This document shows, one piece after another, positions 11,349-22,850 of a DNA stretch of 64,000 nt (position 1 is its first letter; every line of letters begins with the position of its first letter). Source of the DNA: Chelonoidis abingdonii (taxonomy: Eukaryota; Chordata; Testudines; Testudinidae); NCBI RefSeq assembly GCF_003597395.2, contig NC_133770.1:95452528-95516527 (forward strand), given 5' to 3'. A program made the position numbers and the translations under genes. The notes under the pieces are model-generated. The model was not told the origin of the DNA. It did not search any database and worked only from the letters and a program-made list of their open reading frames with translations.

Positions 11349-12777
11349 ACTTCTAAGCACTACAGCATCATGGTGTTTTGTGTTTATTACTTGGGTTCCT
11401 GCCATCCTTACACACACATGGAGGCCCTATAGGGTTCAATAAGGTTGCCTGTGTGAGTGAGCACTATTCAACACGAGTGATGCTGGCAGCACAGGGTTGT
11501 GCATAAACAAACACAAACAACATAGTAATAAATAAAAATGAGGCATAATGCTGCATTAAACACTCAAATGAGGATCTGAATATGGGCACTGAGTCTGAGT
11601 TCAGGGAGCTTCTGAGTCCAGGGAGCTTTTGGGGCCATTATCAGGTTGGCAGGCTTAATAAAACTAATTAGAGCTCAGCAGGCTTTTATTCATATAATTC
11701 TAGCTTTTTTATTTCCCCCTCTCCTCTTTTTTAAAAAATGCTATGTATTAAGGATGGATGAATCATCAAAGAGTTAATCAAGCACCAGCAGTGTGCCAGT
11801 ATGGTACTGCACCAGAGCTGATGTGTAAATCTGCTATACCTTTTTACAGCTTGAGAGGATCTAGACTCTTACTTTTCATTACAGTTTTGGTCTTGCTGGC
11901 TCTATCTTTTATTTTCCCATACAGTCTCTGCATTTGTTTTGCATTCTGCTGTATTTTCCACCTATTTTTACACTAGATGTTCTCTTTGCTCCTTTATTCC
12001 TGTATTCAGTCTCACCTAACCACAGTGCAGAACCAATTAATACTAAAGTCTGAGTCAGCATTTCAAATTTATGAGGTTCAAACAGTTTTGAAATTATGCA
12101 AATTGAGGCCACCTACCCCTAATAAATGCAGTCACACCATAAAATACCTTTTGACTCTTATTTCTTACCAGAACTTTGGAATTCCTGACAATCCTGTTTG
12201 CTTTCCTTACAGCCTTATTCAGCCCCATCTAAAACAGCAAGAGAAAAACAAAATATATCAATTTTGCATTACCTATATATTTTTTCCCAAATATTTTCTC
12301 TCTTTCTGGCACAAAAATGAAGTATGGATCTACAAATAAATCATTTACTACTTTTTATTGGACTAATAATCAATTATCTAATCACCATGTATGAAACTCC
12401 AGTTGCAAGAGTTCATTTATTTTGCTCCAGGGCACCATTTATTTTCTTAGATGAAGTCCAGCTCAGTTTAAGATTTGGGATTCATATCTTTGCTACGCTG
12501 TCTTGGTGACAGTGGACAAAATTCAACAACTCATACAGAAGTGCAATCTATTTGTTGGATTCAAGACGGTCAGAAATAGGATGTAAGGATGCAAGAACCA
12601 CCCAGTCTCCAGAAAACAAGAGGTTAACTTCAGTTTAGATTTGCCGTCTGTCATAGCTCTGTAGTGTTCTCTGGTTGAATGTGGCACTGCCAGTACTCTT
12701 TGCCTGAGTATCCCTCCCAGAGGTCAATCTCTCCAGCTCTCCACACACTGATTTGTGCTGGAGATGTGGCTTAGACC

Positions 12778-12895
12778 TAGCATGACCAGAGGGCAAGTGT
12801 GAAAAATCAGGATGGGGGTGTAATAGGTGCCTATATAAGAAAAAGCCCCCCAAATTGGGACTGTCCCTACAAAATCAGGACATCTGGTCACCCTA
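12778..12895. mobile_element. 118-bp hAT-type MITE
   Basis: Ends TAGCATGACCAGA and TCTGGTCACCCTA are near-perfect inverted repeats. The flanks CTTAGACC (12770-12777) and CTTAGCCC (12896-12903) match at 7 of 8 positions, fitting an 8-bp hAT target duplication. The internal CTATATAAGAAAAAGCCCC phrase is typical of a widespread amniote family. Confidence 0.8.
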
Positions 12896-12903
12896 CTTAG
12901 CCC

Positions 12904-13490
12904 TCTGGCCAAATCACAACAAACTCAACCCCCTCTGATATAACAAAGTTGAAACTAAAAAGTCTTCACCAAACAAAAAGGTCCCTCTGCCCTTTCGGGA
13001 TTCTCTTTAGCACACCCGTGGAGCCCTGATCCCAACCTGTTTCTAGGCTCAATGACCCGTGTCCTTCCTGACTCTGGTATAGAGCTCTGGGTCCCCAGGC
13101 TGGCTCCCCTGGAATATCCTTTTCCTTACAGACCCTGGCTCAGGGCTTTCCACAGGAGCCTGTGGTTCCAACTCATGAGATCTCTCTTCCACCAAGTCTC
13201 CCTCCCTTTCCCTCTGCCTCCCCCTCCCAGAGAACTTCCCACTTCTTCTCCTCTTATTCTCAAGGAACAAGTGGGGAGAGTCTCAGGTCTCAGATCTGCT
13301 CTCTCTCTCTTGCCCTTAGGCCTGATTCACCCAGACTCTCCTTCTTTGGGTCTCTTGCCCCTCTCTTCCTACTCTGGGCCCAAGTGCCCTCTTTAAATCC
13401 CTCTTAATTGGCCAAATTGGAGTGTGCTGATAAAGTACAAGTACACTGGCCCTGGTCCCTCTAAAGGCCCAGTGTCACCCTGTGACACAA
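12904..13490. repeat. Possible LTR or retroelement fragment
   Basis: CT-rich, ending CAGTGTCACCCTGTGACA, with a TTTAAATCCCTC motif. It resembles reptile ERV-type LTRs in composition, but no matching start or target duplication was found. Confidence 0.3.
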
Positions 13491-16400
13491 TCCACTTGCA
13501 CATGTTCTGTGGGTGTCCAAAAGGCAGTCAATTTACTTACACAGGGAGGTAGAGCAGAACAGAGGGACAGACTGGCCAAAAAGAGGTCTTGTCAAGGAGA
13601 AAAGCCTCTTCTGCATTTGTACAAGTGGGTCAAATGCAAATACCCTAATATCCCTGACACTTGACAGGAGCACACAAAACCCACATTGCCACCCTCAATT
13701 GCATGGAAGTGTTACTCTTTGGAACAAGAAATATTACTAGGCCATCTATCCAACCAGTCCCATTCACAAGGGAATTCACATGCATCAGGCACCATGAACA
13801 TGAATGACAGCAGTAATACAGAGACCTTCTCATATGGCAGTAGGAGGTAATCCGTGCCATGTTATCTGAAGGTCAAATCCACATCAACCACTGGCTCTCA
13901 CAGCCAGGATCTGCCAAATATTCAAGCAATACTATTAGGACACAGTGGGAAGTCTGGATACAAAAGGAAACAGCAAGGGGTCTAAGTTTTTATCAATGCC
14001 TAGGTTCTTATCAGCAGCTTCACTAATCTGTAACACCTGCTGTGTGTAGTGTGTCACATAAATCTGTGACTAGGCATCTGCAAGGTACATTGTGAAGCAA
14101 ACCTGGCTTGTCAAACCTGCACTCTGACAGTACACTTGGGACTACACCTAATATTAGGGCTTGATACTGAAAGTCACCGGGAGCTCATTGCATCTTTGGA
14201 TCAGGCCTTTGTTTTGATTGTTCAGCCTTGCAGACTCCAAAATCTGGTGTGCCCCATTGACCACAACTAATTTACACCTACGGTTTCACTTTGTGCCTCC
14301 CTTATAGAATTTGTCCAGATGCGTTTTCTTATATTGGTTACATTGCGCCAAAATCTTCAGTCAAGACAGACTGGCCTGAGAAAAGTGCAGAAAGAAGCGG
14401 GTAGTGGATAAGCTGAGAAGCCACTCTCACTGCACAAAAATACTCTGGCCTCAGACAGTAGATCTTTCTGCCCCGTCCCCAGCCCTTGCATGAATGCTGA
14501 AGCACAGAGAGCCACTATGGAGTAGACCTCTGCACCATACTGTAGTGTGAAGCCCCCCACAACCTTTGGGAATTCTTTTCCAATCCTTGTACAGAAGAAC
14601 CACACTGGTTCCTTTGCCAAAGGACCCTTCACTGTCGAGGAGGTGCGGGATCCGTTACACTCGGATATCCCTACTAATTGTGTTGACTGAGGTGTAATTA
14701 AGACTAGAATCTATGTCACAGTTGGGGAACTGTTCTCCTCTCTATTGTAAACAATATAAATCCAGTTTATGCAGGATACTGAGGAGATGGTATCTCCATT
14801 AGCGAACGGCAGTGTACTCTGGGACATATTTATACTCTCTTTCCTTTATGTATGAAAATGTTATTTTCCCACCCATTAAAATGTCAGTACATTAAAAAGT
14901 TTCAGTAGGGGGGAAATGGTAGCTATATTGATGTGAGAAAGATCTTCCAAGTTTACATTTCACTGAAGTCAGAGACCCCTGTAATTGGGGTTCAGTTTTG
15001 TAAGGTGCTGAGTGCCTCTGGAGATTGACTGCAGATTGCTTGCAGGACAGGGCCCAGAATTTAAGAGAAATTTGTGAACTTTTATGAGAGCAACATCTTA
15101 ATACCCACCCTTTATACAACTTACTTTTTAAATAATACTCTTCCACAACAGTTACAATGAATCCCATGTGTTGTTCTGCTTTTATTAGGCCATCTTTGAT
15201 AACCAGTCATATCAGTTAGGGGCACATTCTCCTGATTCCCTCAGCCTTTGTCATTCACGTTTGGAATGAAAGAGCTGAGAATATGCCCCACTAACCTTGC
15301 CGTGGAAGGAATCTCTGCCTTCTTTCTGTGAATTGTAAGAATCAGTGAACTAAGAAATCAATTAATGTTGAACAGTTTTCAAACTGAAAGGAAAATTATA
15401 CTATCAGATCACAACTGTGTAAGTGCTTTGCTGCTGATCATAATGGTTAGTCAGGACAAACTGCTCCTTTTGACTATGACCTATCAATCCCTCTTATAAT
15501 ACACCATAAGAACATAATTGCTAGCTTTAAATCCACTAGGCCTGAAGGCCCAGTAGAAAAGTTCAATGCAAGTTTATATATATCTGAATGAAGTTATAGA
15601 AATCCAGTGTGGGAAAAAGCATCCTTTGCCAAGTGGCAGATTTAAAACATTAGAAAAAACAAGTGATGTTGCTATACTGAGCGGCTGGAATGCCAGATTG
15701 GATTTTTAAGCAGCATACATTTGCATTTCAAGAAACCACCATCAACATTTTTGCTGGAGATAAAATTCAACTTGTCATTATACTTGATGTAGATACTGAT
15801 TAAAGCAAAATTAATTAACTCAGAAATTTAAGGGTCAAAAATAAAAGGCAAACTATATGAGGAATAATAAAGTATAAGAATAACTATCAGAAGAGTCTCT
15901 CTCAAAGCAAAGGTTGTTCTTTGTGCAGATTTTTATATGCAACATTATTCTGCTTACAGCTTGAGCACTGTGGTGCTTTTATTCTAAGACAATCTTTAAA
16001 AAATATTGGTTTGTAGCATATAACAAGTATACAAGAGGTGCCAATAAGGAGCCAAGATAATGTTGCCCAGTTTCTTCCCATTGGCCAAATTCTGCCTCTC
16101 CCATTTGCAATAGTTATCTTGAATAAATATTGCCACAATTTTTTCCAGCAGATTTCGGCCTGTTAATCCCCTGACCCTCATTTTATATGGGAAAAACTGT
16201 CTTTTCACAAAATGCTAAATCCAGTTGTCCTCTGTCTACTCTGATTATGGAAGTTACTTCAGCGTTATGTGTGGTGGGGAAGCAGGGGGAGTCGAGGATA
16301 GGCTCCATGTTTATGAAGGTGGCAATAGTTTCTTTTGGAGGAGACTGTGGGGTTTTGTATTCTCTGGATTAAAGCTTTTGTGTCATTTTTTTGTAAGAGC

Positions 16401-16594
16401 AGAGGTTTGCCATGGTGTCCTTTTCTTTTCTTGCCTATGCTCTTTTGCCATAATATGTAGCATGCCGTATGCCAGTCGCCTTCCTAAGTACCACCCTCTC
16501 ACATGAGAAGAGTCTGCACTTCAGTGTGACTGGATGTCCAATATTTGTGAAGTGCTTTGGGATTCTGCTTGAAGGAAGCTGCTGTGTACATATT

Positions 16595-16598
16595 ATAT

Positions 16599-16633
<35 letters not shown>

Positions 16634-16675
16634 CACACATGTATACATATATGTGTGTGTGTGCATGCACATGCA
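16595..16675. repeat. Compound (AC)n(AT)n(GT)n microsatellite
   Basis: About 12 AC units, then AT units, then GT units, giving a self-complementary tract. Short open frames here encode only histidine/threonine runs and are not genes. Confidence 0.95.
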
Positions 16676-17552
16676 CGCTCTTTGCTAACTCCACACTTAT
16701 GGTAGGAACAACAGGTATCAACAAAAGTGGAGAACCACATGGGCACTGAACTACTTTGTTCTTTGTGGTTTTTGCATTTCATTTATTTCCAACAAGTTGT
16801 AGCTAAGAGAGGTGGAGTGGGAATGAGTTACTGCTCAAACTGCACTCTCTGTTAGGCTTCACCCAGAGTTCAAAGGCATTCAGATCAAGGGGCTTGGATC
16901 AGTTCCACCCCTAACTATAACAATTTACACTTACACCTGAGGAGATAGTGTGGTTCTCAAAGATAGATAAGAGTAAAGAAGATTTCGTGGGGCATTTTTG
17001 TGTTTTGCTCTGTGTTTAATATTTGTTTCTTTCATATACATTTGATTTCCTCTTAGCATGTCAAGTCTAAAACTCTGAGAACTAGCCACAAACTGAGTGA
17101 GAATGTCCTCGCCAGAAGCTAGGATATACACATAAAAGTTCTCTCTCCACTTGACTGATTTGTATTCCTAGTGACTGGGTAGTCTGGATAACTGAATCAG
17201 ATACAATCCAGAATTTCTCTGGCAGACAGAAGCAGGGTGCACACAAGTGTCTGAGGTTGCCTGAAACAATCAAACACTATAGCTTGCAGAGTAACCTGTT
17301 TCCATTCATTTCTTTGTTCTTATCTATCCTTTCCATCAGGTCCCTGTTTCACTTACGTCTCAACATGCCAGTGGGCCACAGTGTTTCCGTTCCAATACAA
17401 ATGACAGGCTACAATTTTGGTCTCATTCACCTGGCAAAAAATTCTGTTAAGTCAGAATCACTTAACTCCCTTCAATATTATTGAGATTTCTGGCAAATCA
17501 ATCTGTGTCACTTAGAGAAGGAGTAATAATTATAGTATTCAGATCAGAAGTG

Positions 17553-17835
17553 TGAGGCCAGGTCTACTCTAGAAACTTTTGTTGGTACAATAATGTCAAT
17601 TAGGGGTGTGATTTTTTTTTGCAACGTTTCTATACTGGCAAAAGTCCTAGTGTAAATACTACTATACTGGCATAAAAGTGCTTTTGATAGAATAGCTTAT
17701 TTCACTGGGGGAACTGGTACTAGCTATACCATCAAAAGCACTTTTATGCTAGTATAAGCTGCATCTACAAGAGGAAGGTTTCTGGTACAGCTAAACTGGC
17801 AAACCTTTTCTAGTATTGCTTATACTTAATTCTCA
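17553..17835. mobile_element. Palindromic MITE-like element
   Basis: Begins GGCCAGGTCTACTCTAGAAA. Inner arms at 17661-17690 and 17733-17760 (TATACTGGCATAAAAGTGCT and its complement) form a strong hairpin. No coding capacity. Matches a dispersed reptile DNA element by memory; superfamily not shown. Confidence 0.65.
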
Positions 17836-18254
17836 AAGACCAAGAACCCTGACAAGCTATGCTGGATAAAGCCTCTGAGCTGCACTGGATGCAGACATGA
17901 AACATTTTAAAAGCAGTGTTGGAAAGCAGACAAAGGATCCCTCACAACATACTACTAAGCTTTAATTTACACCATCACTTGGTTCCTAAGTATGTAAGTT
18001 GTATGAAATTAGAATGGCTAACCCATCAGTAAGTGGATGTAGATAAGTCTATACCACAGTTTGCGTATTTCCTCCGACTCTGATCCACATTGCTTTCACC
18101 AAGTCAAAAGAGAACAATGGATACCAGATCATAAGAGCCCATTCTTCTCACAGGCCTCATAATACAGATTTGCTACAGGGCTGCTGAAGTATTCTCTGAA
18201 GTGTACAGTAATGAATGCATGGGCATGGAATCCTCTTGTTTTCATAATATATAA

Positions 18255-18566
18255 CAGGTGTAGGCAACCTACGGCACAGGTGCCAAAGGCGGCATGCAAG
18301 ATGATTTTCAGTGGCACTCACACAGCCCGGGTCCTGGCCACCAGTCTGGGGGGCTCTGCATTTTAATTTAATTTTAAATGAAGCTTCTTAAAGATTTTAA
18401 AAACCTTATTTACTTTACATACAACAATAGTTTAGTTATATATTATAGACATATAGAAAGAGACCTTCTAAAAATGTTAAAATGTATTACTGGCAGGCAA
18501 AACCTTAAATTAGAGTGAATAAATGAAGACTTGGCACACCACTTCTGAAAGGCTGCTGACCCCTTG
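18255..18566 (-). mobile_element. hAT non-autonomous element, 312 bp
   Basis: Ends CAGGTGTAGGCAACC and GGCTGCTGACCCCTTG are degenerate inverted repeats of hAT type. The flanks TATATAAC occur on both sides (18248-18255 overlapping the first C, and 18567-18574), giving a 7-8 bp target duplication. The AT-rich interior is non-coding. Confidence 0.8.
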
Positions 18567-20007
18567 TATATAACCAAGATAAGGAGATAGGCTGAGATTT
18601 CCAAAAGCCAGCACGGGGCTTTAGACAGTCATTTCCTGTTTTAATAGGCACTCAGTGTCAAAATCCCTTGAGCAGCTTTGAAAAGCATGTCACTTTCCCC
18701 TTCCCTCTCCCCTATTTCCACTACATAGAGTGAATGAGTAGTGTCCCTACACAATCAGTCCATGGCCATCCACCCACACATAGTTAGTTCCACTGTTCTG
18801 GGACATTCTACAGCTCCTGCTCTGCTAAGTGAATTTCACGCTTCATGAAGACAGCAGTATTTTTAATCATAATTATCTGAGTCTCCTATAATAATCAGGG
18901 AGCATTAATGGCTACAGGAGGGTTAGCACAAAATTCAATTTATTTTAATTTGTTAGAACAGTGAGACTTATTTGCGGAGCACATTTGCCCTTGGTACAGC
19001 AACATGTTCATTTATAAACATCAACATGACCAAAAATGAAAATTACTGATTGAAAAAACTGTTAAACATCAAAGTGCCATGAATATTTGTTGTCATAAAG
19101 ATAAGTAAAAACAAAAATTATGCTGTCCTATAAAGAAAAGCAACCACATATTTATTACATTCACTTTGCCAGTACAAATATTGCACTAACCCTAGGGAAG
19201 CGTGCATCCAAATGCATAAATGATGTACCTGAAAGTCAGTAGAGTTGAATGAAACAGTCATTAGTATTAAAATCTTGTTCAAACACTTGGCAGGGAACTT
19301 AGCCAACATTTGCACACTCATAACTGAAATGATCAATCAAACTACAAACTGAAGGAGCAAATGTGAGGTAAACTGGGTTTTATGCATCTGGATCCTGACT
19401 GCATATTAAAGTTTTCACCCACAATTCATCTTTAAGCAGTGTTACTTGTCACAGAATTACCGGGGGCAATTTATCAGCCATTAGAGCATGGTTTCTAAAT
19501 GAAACACCATCCCCTCCTCCATTTGGTAGTTTTCTTGGGGCATCCAAATAGTTAAAGATTCAGGGGAAAAGTTCAGGAGGAAAAAGCTCTTTGTTAATGG
19601 ATCTGCCTGGCTGGTGATGAGAGACAAATGAAGCCTGTCAGAAAGAGTAATAAGCAAACACTGATGACCTGGAGAGGATTTGCATGAGCCCTAAAATAAC
19701 ACTGGGTTGCCACATCTTGACTTTTAAGAAAAGTTTCCAGCCATTTTGTTTGATGATTTATTCTGAAAAATGTAATCTATGTGAACAGGGTTGGAAGAGG
19801 CAGGCAGAAGGGTTCCACTTCTGCTGGGAGACTGGTGGGGGTGAACCAAATACCAAATATGCAGACACACAGGATGAAGTCTTGGTCTTATTGAAGTCAA
19901 TGGGAGGATAGTCATTGATTTCAATGGGTCACATTTCATCCCCACACACTTATTTATACAAAAAGTCAGTTAAATTTGGGCATATCCCAAAATCACCTCA
20001 CAAACCC

Positions 20008-20915
20008 TGTCATAAACAGATAGCTAAGGGTTAATGTTTCTTTTACCTGTAAAGGGTTAACAAAGGGAACCACACATCTGACCAGAGGACCAATCAGGAA
20101 ACCGGATTTTTCAAAGCTCAGGGAGGGAAGTTTTTGGGTGTGGGTTTTTTGTTCCGTCTGTGCTCTCTCGGCTATGAGAGTGATTTCTATCTCCAGGTTT
20201 CTAATCTTCAGTTTCCAAGTGTAAGTACAAAAGGTAGAAGACAATAGGTTTTTATATTGTTTTTGTATTTACATGTGTGTAGTTTGCTGGAATGCTTTAA
20301 ATTGTATATCTTTTTGGATAAGGCTGTTTATTCATTTTTCTTTTAAGCAATTGACCCTGTATGATTGTGCAACTTGATACAGAGATAATTTTTATGTCTT
20401 TTTCTTTCTTTGTATATAAGCTTCCTTTTAAGATCTGTTTGGATTTTCCTAGTTAGAACTCACCAGGGAACTGGTGGGGAGGAAGGAACAGGGGGAAGGG
20501 AAAATCTCTTTGTGTCAGAGTGCAGAGCTTACATTTGCAGGGACTCTGACTGAGGGGAAAGACTTGATCTCTGTGTTTGCATTTCAAGGACTTGAAACAG
20601 GGTGATCGTCCATGGCCCATCCAGGGAGGGAAAGCCTGGGAGGAAATTAGTTTTTTTATTTTGTTTGTTGTTTTTGTTTTTTTCTTAAGGAGAACTAAGG
20701 GGAGGTGGGGTTTATTTCCTTTGTTGTAGATCAGGGCTAACTTGAGTTTGGGTGTCCCACAGGGAAGGTTTTGGGGAGACCAGAGTGCGCCAGACACTGG
20801 AATCTGGCTGGTGGCAGTGCTATCAGATCTAAGCTGGTAATTAAGCTTGGAGGTTTCATGCAGGCACCCACATTTTGGACGCTAAGGTTCAGAATTGGGA
20901 CTTATGCTTATAACA
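20008..20915 (+). mobile_element. Solo LTR with 5-bp target duplication (family A, copy 1)
   Basis: 908 bp with TGTCATAAACAGATAGC at the start and CTTATAACA at the end, flanked by AACCC on both sides (20003-20007 and 20916-20920). No internal retroviral sequence remains, so it is a recombined solo LTR. A second copy in the same orientation lies at 44834-45786. Both are antisense to AOAH. Confidence 0.88.
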
Positions 20916-22059
20916 AACCCCTCCCAGATTTCTTAGCCTGACTCTCTGCATAGTAGTGTGAAAATGGTGGAGAGGAATAAATTATTTTAGGTGGAGGGAG
21001 TGGCAAAATATAATGTGACCATCTTGGTTTGTGAACATTTTTAGCCTTCCCTGAGGCTGGAACTAACCCAACTGCTTCTGGCTCAGGGGTAGGTACAGTC
21101 TTTAGGTACAGCCCTAGGGTACATGGTGCACTAGCCCAGGAAGCACTGTGCTTTCAGAGACACTTCTCAGCTCTCTTTAGGCACAGTTCACTCCTGCTTT
21201 CCCCTTGTTCTAGAGAGTAGGTGTTTGCTGCTGTCCTAGGTCCAAGGTAGTCTTGCGCATGCAGAGGTCCGAGGGAAGTTCTTGCTCCTCTTTCCTCCCC
21301 TGTACAGGCACACCATCCAGATAAAAATCTAGACCACTACCAGTGCATCAACTATTGCCCCGGCATCTTCTGGAAGGGAACTGCCCTTCTGCCTGCACCA
21401 TCAATGTTGCTAGGAGCACAAAGAGGATGCACCACATAGTCCCTCCCTACCCACTGCTCCTGGACCACACAAGAAAGAAAGAAGCAGGGTCAAACTGCTG
21501 CTGCTGCAGCACTATTACTAACCCTGCAGCTACTGACACCACCATTGCTGCTGTGAGCGCTGGGGAGGGGAAAGCCCAGTGATCCAGGAGATACTGGGGC
21601 AGGTGCCAGGGTGGAAGCAATGGTGGATTTATTTGTGGAGAAGAGGATGGGACTGGTGGATTTTTTGGAGGAAGGCAGGAGGAGTATAGGATTGATGCAG
21701 TTTGTGGAAAGGTGGAAGGGGTATTTTACCCCAAGAACAAGTTGCCAGTGGAGTCAGAATATTATTGAGGGAACCACTTTGTTAAAGTCTTGGCAGCACA
21801 GCACCGGAGCTGAGTGAGGTTTCCATCTCTCCTCTATTGTGCTTACTGTCTCTCACACCACCCAGTAGAATTGCCATTGCTGTAGCTGCTATGTGTTGGT
21901 GGTGGGGTGGGGGGAAGTTAGTAAATGTATGCAATGCAGACATGGTATAAAGCAAAATTTATTGTAGAGCTCAGTGGTTGGCAATAATGAAGTCAGAGAA
22001 GTGGGAAGTCAGTTATTTTCCCCCTTCTAAACAGCAACAGAATTAAAGCCGGCTTGCTT

Positions 22060-22140
22060 CTTATGGACTTGATTTAAAGCCCACTGAAGCCAGTAGAAAG
22101 GCTGCAATTGACTTCAGTGGGCATTGGATCAGAGACCACG
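22060..22140. repeat. Short fossil palindromic repeat
   Basis: AAAGCCCACTGAAGCCAGT and TGACTTCAGTGGGCATTGG form inverted arms. The same kind of relic, with CACTGAAGTCAGT arms, occurs at 29461-29538 and, more eroded, at 19880-19930. Confidence 0.5.
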
Positions 22141-22189
22141 CACAACATTTTACTCAGATTTAGATTTCTGAATCAGTCAAAGATTCTAT

Positions 22190-22385
22190 ATTTTTTCAAA
22201 AACAGGTGTCTAAATATATGGATTGATTTTCAAATGTGCTGAGCAACCCAATATATCTCACAGATGACAGTGGAACATGGGCATGCTTAGCACCTTTGAA
22301 AAATCAAACCATTCCTATTTAGGTGCTTAAATATGCATGTAAGTACCTAACTTTGGGCATCTAAGTTTGAAAGTTTGGGTTTGTG
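22190..22385. mobile_element. Old palindromic MITE relic
   Basis: GATTTTCAAATGTGCTGAGCA and the complement-like TGCTTAGCACCTTTGAAAAA form arms, with outer TAGGTGCTTAAATA and TCTAAATATATGG parts. Part of a large, highly eroded reptile family; related arms at 57522-57678. Confidence 0.5.
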
Positions 22386-22750
22386 TATGCGTGTATTAGT
22401 TTTTTACTTGAAAAACTGGATGTTTACTTATATATAACATGGAACCCAGGAATTTTACTCATTCTAGGGCAAATGCACTCACACACAATGGTGCAGGAGA
22501 ATTTATCTTGAAGATTCCAACTGTGACAAACGGAGACTGATAACCATATATCTGGTACCACAGACAGCAGGATCACACATAGTACGCATATATCCTTTAT
22601 TCTACTGAAAGCTTTCTGGAACTGTCCACATTTAAAGTATTTCTGCCTGCAATTCAGCGCATCAAGATTGCAAACTTCTTTCTTTCTATTGTACAATTCA
22701 AGTTTAACAGACCTCTACACTGTAATTTCAGAAATCCAAGCATAACTTAC

Positions 22751-22850
22751 CTTTGGAGGAGGGTACAAATGACAAAATGGTCGTCCTTCATTCTGTTTAC
22801 ACAGCTTCATGGAATGGCATACCACATCAGCATTCAATTTATACATTAAC
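22751..22850 (-). CDS. AOAH: AOAH exon: end of saposin-like domain and subunit linker
   Basis: Seen: acceptor CATTTCCCTTTAG|GTTAAT and donor CCAAAG|GTAAGTTATG flank 100 nt; one base completes the leucine codon begun in exon 25298-25364, then 33 codons end in phase 0. The protein (residues 106-138) contains LNADVVCHSMKLCKQN and FCHLYPPPK, closely matching the AOAH segment ADVVCHTLEFCKQN...LCHLYPLPK. Cys116 and Cys122 (C-x5-C) close the saposin pattern. Cys131 is the conserved cysteine after the domain, which in the family links the small and large subunits. The next expected exon (beginning near ETWKF in human) was not found below this point, so the catalytic GDSL-type subunit lies outside the window. 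Confidence 0.95.

Larger units (their letters stand above)
1..22750 (-). other. AOAH: AOAH intron 4, partial (at least 22.7 kb)
   Basis: Starts with the donor GTAAGTTATG directly below 22751 and runs off the window edge; no convincing downstream exon was found. It holds the nested CR1/LTR complex at 2150-6515 and the repeats listed separately. Stretches 1-1600, 7020-8380, 9480-10360, 11350-12600, 13500-16590, 18570-20000 and 20920-22180 contain no feature I can name apart from scattered simple repeats. Confidence 0.7.

Noticed and set aside
17357..17430. Minus-strand exon-like segment (acceptor TTTTTTGCCAG, donor GTAAGTGA, one open frame of 74 nt)
   Set aside because: Tested as the missing next AOAH exon; the translation shows no resemblance to the expected segment, and a short open frame between good-looking sites is expected by chance in 22 kb.
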